A DNA stretch of 64,000 bases. It comes from Streptomyces sp. NBC_00878. GTDB lineage: Bacteria > Actinomycetota > Actinomycetes > Streptomycetales > Streptomycetaceae. Both the position numbers and the translations under genes were made by a program. Where the stretch lies: positions 6,944,001 through 7,008,000 of the forward strand of contig NZ_JAPEOK010000001.1 in assembly GCF_026341515.1 (NCBI RefSeq), written 5' to 3'. Below, one piece after another: positions 7,652 to 15,315 of the stretch; the stretch's first letter is position 1, and the number at the start of each line of letters is the position of its first letter. Below the pieces are notes generated by a model that saw only the letters and a list, made by a program, of their open reading frames with translations, ran no database searches and had not been told where the DNA came from.

Positions 7652-8809
7652 GTGCGCCGTACGGTGTTCAACGAGGATCACGAGGCGTTCCGGGAGACCC
7701 TTCGGGCCTTCATCGAGGCCGAGGTCGTTCCCGTCTACGACGAGTGGTTCGCGGCCGGTCAGGCGCCGCGCGACTTCTACTACAAGCTCGCCGAGCTGGG
7801 CGTCTTCGGCATACGCGTCGACGAGGAGTTCGGCGGCGCCGGCATCGACTCGTACAAGTTCGAGGCCGTCATGTCCGAGGAGACCGCCCGCGCGGGTGTC
7901 AACTTCGGCGGCTCCGGTGTGCACGTGCTGCTCGGCCTGCCCTACATCAAGGCGCTCGCCACCGACGAGCAGAAGAAGCGCTACCTGCCGAAGTTCGTCT
8001 CCGGTGAGGAGATGTGGGCGCTTGCGATGACCGAGCCGGGCACCGGTTCCGACCTCGCGGGCATGAAGACCACCGCCAAGCTCTCCGAGGACGGCACGCA
8101 CTACGTCCTCAACGGCGCCAAGACCTTCATCACCGGTGGCGTGCACGCCGACCGCGTGATCGTCTGCGCCCGTACGTCCGCCGCCACCGCCGAGGACCGC
8201 CGCTTCGGCATCTCCCTCTTCGCCGTGGACACCAAGGCCGAGGGCTACTCCGTGGGCCGCAAGCTCGACAAGCTCGGCCTGAAGACCTCCGACACCGCCG
8301 AGCTGGCGTTCGTCGATGTCAAGGTGCCCGCCGAGGACCTCCTCGGCGAGGAGAACAAGGGCTTCGCCTACCTCGGCCACAACCTCGCCTCCGAGCGCTG
8401 GGGCATCGCCTACGGCGCGTACGCGCAGGCCGCGGCGGCCGTCCGGTTCGCCAAGGAGTACGTCCAGGAGCGCACCGTCTTCGGCAAGCCGGTCGCCTCC
8501 TTCCAGAACACCAAGTTCGAACTGGCCGCCTGCCAGGCCGAGGTCGACGCCGCGCAGGCCGTCGCCGACCGCGCGCTCGAAGCCCTCGACGCGGGCGAGC
8601 TCAGCCCCGCCGAGGCCGCGTCCGCGAAGCTGTTCTGCACCGAGGTCGCGCACCGCGTCATCGACCGCTGCCTCCAACTGCACGGCGGCTACGGCTTCAT
8701 GAACGAGTACCCGATCGCCCGCCTGTACGCGGACAACCGTGTCAACCGCATCTACGGCGGCACCAGCGAGATCATGAAGTCGATCATCGCCAAGGACATG
8801 GGCCTGTAA
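7652..8809 (+). CDS. fadE: Acyl-CoA dehydrogenase (helix-G glutamate class)
   Basis: A 385-residue acyl-CoA dehydrogenase. ACAD motifs in order: ALAMTEPGTGSDLAGM (FAD/substrate), DKLGLKTSDTAELAF, RTVFGKPVASFQ, LQLHGGYGFMNEYP and IYGGTSEIMK near residue 367. The last has Gly where MCAD has its catalytic Glu, but helix G reads LASERWG with Glu at residue 248, the arrangement of isovaleryl- and long-chain acyl-CoA dehydrogenases. GTG at 7652 was chosen because AGGAAGG lies about 8 bp before it; a GTG at 7643 would sit on that site. A thioesterase follows 69 bp downstream, suggesting shared acyl-CoA metabolism. Confidence 0.94.
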   Translation: MRRTVFNEDHEAFRETLRAFIEAEVVPVYDEWFAAGQAPRDFYYKLAELGVFGIRVDEEFGGAGIDSYKFEAVMSEETARAGVNFGGSGVHVLLGLPYIKALATDEQKKRYLPKFVSGEEMWALAMTEPGTGSDLAGMKTTAKLSEDGTHYVLNGAKTFITGGVHADRVIVCARTSAATAEDRRFGISLFAVDTKAEGYSVGRKLDKLGLKTSDTAELAFVDVKVPAEDLLGEENKGFAYLGHNLASERWGIAYGAYAQAAAAVRFAKEYVQERTVFGKPVASFQNTKFELAACQAEVDAAQAVADRALEALDAGELSPAEAASAKLFCTEVAHRVIDRCLQLHGGYGFMNEYPIARLYADNRVNRIYGGTSEIMKSIIAKDMGL

Positions 8810-8820
8810 GGCCCGCAAAG

Positions 8821-8856
8821 CACCCGAGAAAGCATCCGAGAAAACATCCGAGAAAT
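8821..8856. repeat. Three 12-bp tandem repeats between fadE and tesB
   Basis: The unit CAYCCGAGAAAN is repeated three times in the 69-bp gap (8821-8832, 8833-8844, 8845-8856). It is A-rich on the plus strand compared with its surroundings and ends about 22 bp before the thioesterase start, so copy number would change the spacing between the two genes in the mRNA. Confidence 0.75.
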
Positions 8857-8878
8857 CACTGCGCGGTACAACTGACAC

Positions 8879-9751
8879 ATGAGCCAGGCACTTGAAGCCC
8901 TGCTCGATCTGCTCGACCTGGAGCAGATCGAGCAGGACATTTTCCGTGGTCAGTCCCGGTCCGCCCTCGTCCCCCGCGTCTTCGGCGGGCAGGTCGCGGC
9001 ACAGGCACTGGTCGCCGCGGGGCGCACGGTCCCCGAGGACCGGTTCGCCCACTCCCTGCACGCGTACTTCCTGCGCGCCGGGGATCCGGGCGTGCCGATC
9101 GTCTACAGCGTCGACCGGATCCGCGACGGCCGGTCCTTCACGACCCGCCGGGTCGTCGCCGTCCAGCACGGACAGCCGATCTTCCACCTCTCCGCGTCCT
9201 TCCAGACGTACGAGGAGGGCATGGAGCACCAGGCCGACATGCCGGCCGCGCCCGATCCGGAGACCCTGCCGACGGCGGCCGAGCTGCTGCCGCGGTACGC
9301 GGACATGTACCGCGAACAGGGCGTCGTGGAGCGGCTGTTGGAGGCACGCGAGGCCGTCGACCTCCGCTATGTCGACGCGCCGCCGTTCGCCAGCGTGGGG
9401 GAGGAGCGCGAACCCCGCTCCCAGGTGTGGTTCCGCACCAACGGCAAGCTCGCCGACGATCCGCTCCTGCACGTCTGCCTCGCCACGTACGTCTCCGACA
9501 TGACGCTCCTCGACTCCGTACTGCTCGCCCACGGGCGCGGCGGCTGGGTCACCGGGGACGTGGTCGGGGCCTCCCTGGACCACGCGATGTGGTTCCACCG
9601 GCCGTTCCGCGCCGACGAATGGCTGCTGTACGACCAGGAGTCGCCGTCCGCGTCCGGCGGGCGGGGCCTCGGCCAGGCCCGTATCTACACGCAGGACGGG
9701 CGGCTGGCCATCACGGTGATCCAGGAGGGAGTTGTACGGATTCCGCGGTGA
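8879..9751 (+). CDS. tesB: Acyl-CoA thioesterase II
   Basis: A 290-residue double-hotdog thioesterase that hydrolyses acyl-CoA to free acid and CoA. Diagnostic stretches are FGGQVAAQALVAA, HSLHAYFLRAGD, ATYVSDMTLLDSVL (Asp of the catalytic triad), SLDHAMWFHRPFRADEWLLY and ARIYTQDGRLAITVIQEGVVR (Gln of the triad); length fits TesB. It follows the acyl-CoA dehydrogenase on the same strand and its stop overlaps the possible GTG start of the GNAT gene. It probably relieves acyl-CoA overload or salvages CoA during branched-chain or fatty-acid degradation. Confidence 0.95.
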   Translation: MSQALEALLDLLDLEQIEQDIFRGQSRSALVPRVFGGQVAAQALVAAGRTVPEDRFAHSLHAYFLRAGDPGVPIVYSVDRIRDGRSFTTRRVVAVQHGQPIFHLSASFQTYEEGMEHQADMPAAPDPETLPTAAELLPRYADMYREQGVVERLLEAREAVDLRYVDAPPFASVGEEREPRSQVWFRTNGKLADDPLLHVCLATYVSDMTLLDSVLLAHGRGGWVTGDVVGASLDHAMWFHRPFRADEWLLYDQESPSASGGRGLGQARIYTQDGRLAITVIQEGVVRIPR

Positions 9752-10275
9752 TCCTGATCCCAAGGACGGACGAGATACAGGCGGGCCGGGTGGCGCCCGG
9801 CTTCACGTCGGACCGGCCCTCGGAATGGGCCATGCGCCCCGCGGACCCAGCGGATGTCGAGGCGATCGCGGAGCTGCGTGCCATGGTGATGCGCCCGGAC
9901 CTGGAGCGGTTGGGCCGGTTCGACGAGCATCGGGTCCGCCAGCGGCTGCGGGATTCCTTCTCCCCGCAGCACACGTCGGTCATCCTGGCCGATGGCGCCT
10001 TCGCGGGCTGCGTCACATTGCGGCCCGCCGAGGACGGGCAGTGGCTGGAGCATTTCTATCTCGCCCCGGGTATCCAGGGCCGAGGGCTCGGCTCGGCTGT
10101 CCTGCGCTCCCTGCTGGACCGGACCGATGCCGACGGCGTGCTCGTCCGCCTGAACGTCCTGCAGGGCAGCGCCGCCCGGCGGTTGTACGAGCGCCACGGG
10201 TTCACCGTGGAGGTTCAGGACCCGATCGATATCTACATGGTGCGATTGCCGGGTGCGGGCGTCCTCGGCACGTGA
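9748..10275 (+). CDS. GNAT-family N-acetyltransferase
   Basis: The acetyl-CoA binding core is clear: FYLAPGIQGRGLGSAVLRSLL (motif A, Q/RxxGxG/A), then LNVLQGSAARRLYERHGFTV (motif B), the layout of small RimI-like GNATs. GTG at 9748 overlaps the tesB stop as GTGA and gives 175 residues. An internal ATG at 9832 (MRPADPADVEAI) matches the usual GNAT N-terminus and gives 147 residues; neither has a strong ribosome site. Substrate unknown. Directly after its stop lies an eroded HATPase gene in the same frame. Confidence 0.82.
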   Translation: MILIPRTDEIQAGRVAPGFTSDRPSEWAMRPADPADVEAIAELRAMVMRPDLERLGRFDEHRVRQRLRDSFSPQHTSVILADGAFAGCVTLRPAEDGQWLEHFYLAPGIQGRGLGSAVLRSLLDRTDADGVLVRLNVLQGSAARRLYERHGFTVEVQDPIDIYMVRLPGAGVLGT

Positions 10276-10563
10276 ACGAGGACAGCGGGCGGCCTTCCGC
10301 GTCACCGGCCGACGTCCCCCGAGACCGAGGCCGGACGCGGCCTGCTCCTCGTCGAGGCCCTCGCGGACCGCTGGGGCGTCGAACTGGGCCCCGTCCCCCG
10401 CGAAACCGTATGGGCCGAACTCGACCTGGCACCAAACTCACCGGAGCCTGACGCCGTGTGTTCCGGTGGGCCTGGCGCTCTTCCCAAAGGACCACGAGAG
10501 GGAAAGAAACCCCACCAAGCCCCACCCCTCCCGCCCACGGCGGGCGCTCACTCGCGCGAGTGA
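10272..10563 (+). pseudogene. Remnant of a HATPase (anti-sigma-like) gene with a frameshift
   Basis: The stretch encodes ETEAGRGLLLVEALADRW then GVELGPVPRETVWAELDL, the C-terminal G2 region of the single-domain ATP-binding proteins (RsbW/SpoIIAB-like) common in Streptomyces. The matching upstream piece, starting GTG at 10272 (NEDSGRPSASPADVP), is in another frame. The shift falls on the C-run at 10316-10320. N-box and G1 box are missing, so the gene is 5'-truncated and frameshifted. It stands next to an HTH gene, the usual neighbour of such ATPases. Confidence 0.7.
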
Positions 10564-10707
10564 ACATCACCAACTCGGCTGGCTTCGGGACAGGTTGGCT
10601 GCTCTACGCTCAGCGCGACACAACACAACCGCAGACATGCGACGGCCCCCGCCGGGACGGCAATCCCAGTGCGAGGGCCTGACCACCGAGGAAGGCATAA
10701 CTTCCTG

Positions 10708-11637
10708 ATGGATACGCAGAACCCTAGCGTGCGCCCGCACGCCCAGACCCGTCCCACGGGTAAAAACCACCCCCGCCGAAACGCCCGCGCGAACACCCAC
10801 CCGGGCGGCGGCATCGCGCACGACAACTCCCGCCACACCACCCGCTTCACGGTGATCGGCAATCACCTCGCCCAGCACCCGGAGCTGTCCGGGCTGGCCA
10901 TCGGACTCGCCGTCCACATCCAGTCGCTCCCCACCGGCGCCCGCGCCGACATCAAGACCCTCGCCGCCCGCTTCCCCGAGGGCCCGACGCGTATCGCCGC
11001 CGCCCTGCGCGAACTGGAGGCCCACGGCTACCTGCGCCGCACCCGCGAACGCACGGAGAGCGGCCGGATCGTCACCCGCACGGTCTCCTGCAACCAGCCG
11101 GGCAGGCACGGGGACACGCCCGACGAACCCAGGCACCCGGCCCGGCGGGCGGCCGAGCAGCGGAAGAAGCCCGCACGCCGCGCACTCCCCGCCGTACCGG
11201 AGCCCGCGTACTCCTCCCCGGCCCTCCTCCAGACGGCCATCGACGTCCTGGTGGGCCTCCGCCGCGAGGAGCCCCGCTTCCTCCTCTCCGCCACCGACGC
11301 CGAACACCTCGCCCCCGGCGTGGCCGCCTGGCTGGAGCGAGACCTCACCCCCACCGCCGTACGCCACGCCCTGGCCTGCGATCTGCCACCCGAGCCCCTG
11401 CGCCGCCCGGCCGCCTTCCTGGCTCACCGCCTCGCGGCCCAGCTGCCACCACTGCCACCACTGCCATCGTTGGGCACCGCTGCCGAGCCCCTACCCGTCC
11501 GGCATCCCCTCCAGAACTGCGAAGGCTGTGACCGCGGCTTCCGTTCGCCCGAGCCCGGCGCACGCTGCCGAGACTGCCGTGAGCGCCCCGCAAGGCATCC
11601 CGGCCCGGTACGCGGACACCAGGAGGTCGAGCGGTGA
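10708..11637 (+). CDS. Helix-turn-helix DNA-binding protein (Streptomyces-specific)
   Basis: A 309-residue protein. A basic disordered N-terminus is followed by a winged-helix region, about residues 35-130: RFTVIGNHLAQHPELSGLAI, then LPTGARADIKTLAARFPEGP, IAAALRELEAHGYLRRTRER. The tail carries a Cys cluster CEGCDRGFRSPEPGARCRDC, a possible zinc knuckle. This matches a family repeatedly seen in Streptomyces as an HTH-domain protein of unknown target. ATG 10708 is preceded by GAGGAAGG at a rather long distance. The 262 bp after its stop hold no convincing gene, although a GTG at 11634 overlapping the stop begins MSGENLWERRHALL and then loses coding character. Confidence 0.8.
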   Translation: MDTQNPSVRPHAQTRPTGKNHPRRNARANTHPGGGIAHDNSRHTTRFTVIGNHLAQHPELSGLAIGLAVHIQSLPTGARADIKTLAARFPEGPTRIAAALRELEAHGYLRRTRERTESGRIVTRTVSCNQPGRHGDTPDEPRHPARRAAEQRKKPARRALPAVPEPAYSSPALLQTAIDVLVGLRREEPRFLLSATDAEHLAPGVAAWLERDLTPTAVRHALACDLPPEPLRRPAAFLAHRLAAQLPPLPPLPSLGTAAEPLPVRHPLQNCEGCDRGFRSPEPGARCRDCRERPARHPGPVRGHQEVER

Positions 11638-11899
11638 GCGGCGAGAACTTGTGGGAGCGCAGGCACGCGCTCCTGAGAGGTGCCCGGCAGCCGCCGAGAA
11701 GACCGCTCGTCCTCTCGCCGAACCGGGCGCCGAGGAGCGGGGGGACTCGGAGGCCGAGGCCGAGCATCGAGCCGTCCTCCTCGCGGCGACACGTGCGTAC
11801 GCGGAAGGCGCCCGGCAGCCGGGCACCGCTCCGCCGGTCGCCCGGCTCTGCCGTGCCCCTGGCCGGATACTCTGGCCGGGGCACCCTCTGGAGGACACC

Positions 11900-12247
11900 A
11901 TGAGCACCCAGGCCGATCACGGACATGAGCTGATCCCTCGTCCCGAGCGGACACCTGATGCCTTGCGCGCCGCCCTCGCCGTCGTCGCCCCCAGCCGTCT
12001 GGAGGAGATGCAGAGCACGAAGGACGACGCCTTTGCCAAGGCAGTCGAGTGGCAGTCCCTGAGTCCAGTACGGAGCTGGGTCCTCACCTGGGCCAGGGAC
12101 ATCGAGATCGCCCGCCGCCCCGATCTGTCCGACCGCCATGCTCATGCGAAGAGCAACCTGGAGCACGACGATCCCGTCCTAGCGCAGGAAGCCCTACGAG
12201 AGCTGAGCGCCGTACTGGACGAGGCCATGAAGGCAGTGCGCGAGTGA
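11900..12247 (+). CDS. DUF6247-like protein, probable antitoxin-type partner
   Basis: A 115-residue acidic, helical protein beginning MSTQADHGHELIPRPERTP, with LRAALAVVAPSRLEEM, which resembles the DUF6247 family of actinomycetes. These genes are often followed by a small RelE-like toxin gene starting with an MSWKWEY-type sequence. Here the next frame starts exactly so but stops after 18 codons. GAGGACACC before the ATG serves as ribosome site. The toxin-antitoxin role is an inference from family context; the protein has no visible catalytic motif. Confidence 0.65.
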   Translation: MSTQADHGHELIPRPERTPDALRAALAVVAPSRLEEMQSTKDDAFAKAVEWQSLSPVRSWVLTWARDIEIARRPDLSDRHAHAKSNLEHDDPVLAQEALRELSAVLDEAMKAVRE

Positions 12248-12300
12248 GCTGGAAGTGGGAGTACGCCTTCGGCGCGGACGTGTGTGCCGCGAGGATGTAA
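12244..12300 (+). pseudogene. Truncated toxin-like ORF overlapping the DUF6247 gene
   Basis: GTG at 12244 overlaps the preceding stop (GTGA) and encodes SWKWEYAFGADVCAARM before TAA. The opening resembles the N-terminus of the cytotoxic partner usually coupled to DUF6247 genes, but nothing of the remaining roughly 70-90 residues can be followed downstream in any frame. Best read as a dead toxin, possibly leaving an orphan antitoxin. Confidence 0.4.
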
Positions 12301-12450
12301 CTGCCGACGCGTGTGTGGTCCAGCCGTACCGACGCGACATGCTCCTTGACCGCCTGCGGCCTTCTGCCCCGGCTGCCCGGCGTCCGGCCGCCACCCGCGA
12401 AAAACAGATGGACCACCTCAACGGACTGTCCCCGTACCGCACACAAGGGC

Positions 12451-13248
12451 TCAGTCGGTGTCCGTGAGGCCCGCCGCGTCCAGCAGGTATGCCGTCATCA
12501 GGTCGTAGTGCCGGGGGCTCGTTACGTGGTCGTCCATGGGGACGGCCACCTGGACCGTGCCCTCGGACTCGGCGAGGAACAGAGCCGGGTCGTTGCAGTC
12601 CGCGTAGCCCACGGAGTCGATGCCCAGCTGGCCCGCGCAGCCCGCCCAGCCGTGGTCGGCGACGACCAGGTCCGGCAGCGGGCGGCCCTCGCTCTCCAGG
12701 CCCTTCAGGATCGCGCGCATGGGGTCGCCGGAGTGGGTGTGCCACAGCGTGGCCCCGTGCTCCAGGACCGCGACGTCCGAGAACTGGAAGACGTACCCCT
12801 CGTCCGTGCTCAGCCCGTCCGGGATCACGACGATCTCGCAGCCGACGGCGCGCAGGGCGGCGGCGGTGGCGCGGTGCACGTCGAGGAGCCCGCCCGGGTG
12901 GCCCGTGGCGAACAGCACCCGCTGCTTGCCCGCCGCCGCCTTGCGCAGCCGGCCCGCCATCCGCTCCAGCGCGTCGACCGTCAGCTCCGGGTCGATGGTG
13001 TCCTGGCCGAAGCGGTACTCCGGGTCGTCGCTCACGCCGACCCGCTCGGCCATGACCGCCAGGACGTCCTGCTCGTCGGTCCAGCGGTCGCCGAGCTCCA
13101 GGCCCAGCCAGTAGTTGCGCTCGCCGTTCGCCAGCTTGCGGTAATGGGAGAGGTTGTTCTCGCGGGGGGTGGCGACATCCCCCGCGATACGGGTCCGTAC
13201 GAGGTGGTCAACGAGCTCGGCGCGGCTGGGCGTCCCGGGTATCGGCAT
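12451..13248 (-). CDS. Conserved actinobacterial protein, putative phosphatase
   Basis: A 265-residue protein starting MPIPGTPSRAELVDHLVRT. Recognisable stretches are ENNLSHYRKLANGERNYWLG, VLFATGHPGGLLDVHRATAA (Rossmann-like strand-loop-helix with a His) and VVADHGWAGCAGQLGIDSVGY. Near-identical proteins in streptomycetes are usually labelled phosphatase, but I cannot point to a DxD or HAD motif and the label is unverified. ATG 13248 was preferred over an ATG nine bases upstream because MPIPG is the conserved opening. Faces away from the IS that follows. Confidence 0.82.
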   Translation of the reverse strand: MPIPGTPSRAELVDHLVRTRIAGDVATPRENNLSHYRKLANGERNYWLGLELGDRWTDEQDVLAVMAERVGVSDDPEYRFGQDTIDPELTVDALERMAGRLRKAAAGKQRVLFATGHPGGLLDVHRATAAALRAVGCEIVVIPDGLSTDEGYVFQFSDVAVLEHGATLWHTHSGDPMRAILKGLESEGRPLPDLVVADHGWAGCAGQLGIDSVGYADCNDPALFLAESEGTVQVAVPMDDHVTSPRHYDLMTAYLLDAAGLTDTD

Positions 13249-13448
13249 GCCCCCCATTCTGCCGGTGCGCTCCGCTGGTCGGCGCCGGTGTATCGAACCG
13301 TGGGACATGGGTCACTCGGGGTTTGGGCGGGGGTGGCGGTGATTTCGCGGCGGGACGGGTTTGCGGCCCTCGCGGCCCCTACCCGTCCTGTCCCTTTGGG
13401 GGCTGTGCCCCACGTGCTTGCCCGTGTCTCTCGGGCTTCCCGACGGCG

Positions 13449-13475
13449 GCCATTGCCGCTGCTTGCGGCAATGGC
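13449..13475. terminator. 11-bp hairpin between phosphatase gene and IS
   Basis: Arms 13449-13459 and 13465-13475 (GCCATTGCCGC / GCGGCAATGGC) pair perfectly around a 5-nt loop. It lies 22 bp before the IS left end and about 200 bp upstream of the minus-strand phosphatase start, so it does not serve that gene; it may be a dispersed extragenic palindrome that formed the insertion target. Confidence 0.45.
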
Positions 13476-13496
13476 TCCGCCTGGGAGTGCCCCTAT

Positions 13497-13544
13497 TGAG
13501 CGGTGTGCATCGTGAAGTTGCAGGTCGCGGGTCTGGTGTGAGTG
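13497..13544 (+). repeat. IS copy 1 left terminal inverted repeat
   Basis: 48 bp starting TGAGCGGTGTGC; differs from the right end (15121-15168, read on the minus strand) at seven positions, four of them consecutive at repeat positions 13-16. Confidence 0.9.
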
Positions 13545-13706
13545 ACGAGTGGGGTACTCGCGCCGGTCGGCGGCCGGTGACCATGGCGTAGATCATCGGG
13601 CATGTCCGGTTCCGGCGGATGTGCGGTTCGGCTGCGCCCGTGACCGACCGCTGCCTACGGTCCGTCAGCGGGTCGGCACGCCGCGGAATCGTGGGAGGGT
13701 GCGGGA

Positions 13707-14168
13707 ATGCAGGAGCTGGAGTGGATCACGGCTCGCCGGAATGAACTGGACACGCTCGCCGAACGGTTGGCCAAGCAGCTTCAGGAAGTCCAGGTTGAGC
13801 GGGACGAACTGGCGATCGCGGAGCGGGTCCTGCGCCGGCTGGCCGAACAGGACCGGGCTGCGCGGGAGGCCGCCGCGACCGTCGCCCCGACGGCGGCCCG
13901 GGTGGCGGGGCGGGCGGTGCTGCTCATCCCGCACCGCGGCGAGACGGGCGATGAGGCCGCGCTGCCCGCCGACTACCGCAAGATCCTTGCGATCGTGCGG
14001 GCCGCCGACGGGCCGGTGCAGGTCAGGGCGGTCGGCGAGGAGTTGGGCCTTGAGGTGACGGTGCGCGGGAAGCTGGAGCCGCTGCGGGCGAAGATGACCA
14101 AGCTCGCTGACCGCGGCTGGCTGCACAAGCGTCCCGACGGCAGGTTCACCGCACGCTCGCAGGCGTAG
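13707..14168 (+). CDS. IS passenger protein: coiled coil plus winged-helix-like domain
   Basis: A 153-residue protein inside the IS, upstream of and collinear with the transposase. Residues 1-55 are a strongly predicted coiled coil (ELEWITARRNELDTLAERLA, KQLQEVQVERDELAIAERVL). After an Ala-rich linker, about residues 90-150 look like a winged helix: YRKILAIVRAADGPVQVRAV, GEELGLEVTVRGKLEPLRAK, LADRGWLHKRPDGRF. GGGAGGGTGCGGGAATG gives a ribosome site before the ATG. The second IS copy has lost its promoter and 5' half, so it is not needed for that copy to exist. It could be a transposition regulator or target-site factor; function not known to me. Confidence 0.8.
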   Translation: MQELEWITARRNELDTLAERLAKQLQEVQVERDELAIAERVLRRLAEQDRAAREAAATVAPTAARVAGRAVLLIPHRGETGDEAALPADYRKILAIVRAADGPVQVRAVGEELGLEVTVRGKLEPLRAKMTKLADRGWLHKRPDGRFTARSQA

Positions 14169-14225
14169 GGAGGCGGGCGCCGACGGCGCGCAACTGGCGG
14201 GCCCCCGGCGGCAGTTGAGTGTGGT

Positions 14226-15065
14226 GTGAAGAAAAACAACCATCCCGTCGAGGGCCCTGACGGCCTTGTCCACACCGCCCGCCTGCCGCTGTCGAGTGCC
14301 ACCCTGAACCGGCTCGCCGACCTGATACGCGGCCACTGCAAGAAGATCAGGTCACGGTGGCGGGCCCTGCCCGCCGGGAAGATCGCCACCATCGCGCTCG
14401 CGGTACTGCGCTGTGACCAGCGGCCGGGCGACCTGGCCGGCGGCAACGGGATACACCGCACCACCGTGACCCGGTGGGTCAGGGAAGTCGTCGGCCTGCC
14501 GGCCGCCCGCGCCCCGCGCCTGGACCGCGCCCTCAAAAAGATCGCCCGCAAGGGTGGCGGGATGGTGCTGCTGGACGGCACGCTGATCCGCACCCGGCGG
14601 CGCACCGGCAAAGAGAACCGGAAGAACTACTCCGGCAACAGCAAATGCCATGGCCTGCTCGTCATCGCGCTCACCGACGACCGCGGCCGACTGCTGTGGG
14701 TCTCGGCGGCCCGGCCCGGACGGACCTCGGAGATCACCGCCTGCCGACACGACCAGCTCACCGCCCGCCTGCGGGCCGCCGACCTCGGCGCCATCGCCGA
14801 CCTGGGCTTCGTCGGCCTCGACGACAGCAGTCCCGACGCCGACCCGGCGGTGATCACCGGCTACAAGGCCGCCCGGAACCGGCCCCTGACCCGCGGCCAG
14901 AAGCTGTCCAACACCGCACTGGCAGCAGTCCGGGCACCGGAGGAGCACGGCTTCGCCCACCTCAAGAACTGGAGGGTCCTCGGCACGGTACGCACCGACC
15001 CCGCCCGGGCGACCGCCCTGGTCCGAGCCTTGCTGGTCCTCACGAACCGCGAAGCTTCCCGGTGA
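14226..15065 (+). CDS. IS5-family DDE transposase, copy 1
   Basis: A 279-residue transposase. N-terminal HTH_Tnp region ([39 protein letters not shown]) followed by a DDE_Tnp_4 catalytic fold: first Asp in [14 protein letters not shown], second Asp in [11 protein letters not shown], and the Glu region [14 protein letters not shown] near the C-terminus. The reading frame is intact and all three acidic positions are present, so it may be active. It differs from copy 2 by two residues (RAADLG versus RAAGLG, DDSSPD versus DDSGPD). Confidence 0.93.
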   Translation: MKKNNHPVEGPDGLVHTARLPLSSATLNRLADLIRGHCKKIRSRWRALPAGKIATIALAVLRCDQRPGDLAGGNGIHRTTVTRWVREVVGLPAARAPRLDRALKKIARKGGGMVLLDGTLIRTRRRTGKENRKNYSGNSKCHGLLVIALTDDRGRLLWVSAARPGRTSEITACRHDQLTARLRAADLGAIADLGFVGLDDSSPDADPAVITGYKAARNRPLTRGQKLSNTALAAVRAPEEHGFAHLKNWRVLGTVRTDPARATALVRALLVLTNREASR

Positions 15066-15120
15066 CCGACGATCTCCACCGAAGTCACCCGCCAGCGACC
15101 AGCACGAGCACCCCGATGCC

Positions 15121-15168
15121 CACGCACACCAGACCCGTGACCAGCAACTTCAGCTCGCACACCGCTCA
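15121..15168 (-). repeat. IS copy 1 right terminal inverted repeat
   Basis: 48 bp ending ACACCGCTCA; the complement aligns with the left end at 41 of 48 positions. Confidence 0.9.
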
Positions 15169-15315
15169 ATGCTCGTCGCTCACGTCGGTCTTGTAGGGCT
15201 GGTGCTCGCTCACGGTACCCAGCCCAACATGCCCATGGCCGCCGACCGGTCGGGATACCGCACCGCCACACGTTCAGGTGACGGCAAATCTCCTATGTAC
15301 TTTCATTCCGCCCTC

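Larger units (their letters stand above)
13497..15168 (+). mobile_element. Insertion sequence copy 1 (IS5-like, HARBI1-type DDE), full length with passenger gene
   Basis: A 1,672-bp element bounded by TGAGCGG...CCGCTCA. The 48-bp terminal inverted repeats match at 41 of 48 positions. It carries a DDE transposase (14226-15065) and an upstream passenger ORF (13707-14168). The second copy at 22758-24003 confirms the exact ends, as similarity stops there at both sides. Flanks are CCCTAT and ATGCTC; at most a 2-bp AT duplication can be argued. Confidence 0.92.

Noticed and set aside
11634..11899. GTG start overlapping the HTH gene stop (MSGENLWERRHALL...)
   Set aside because: Coding bias disappears after about 15 codons and another frame looks equally good; could be an eroded gene but I cannot support a product.
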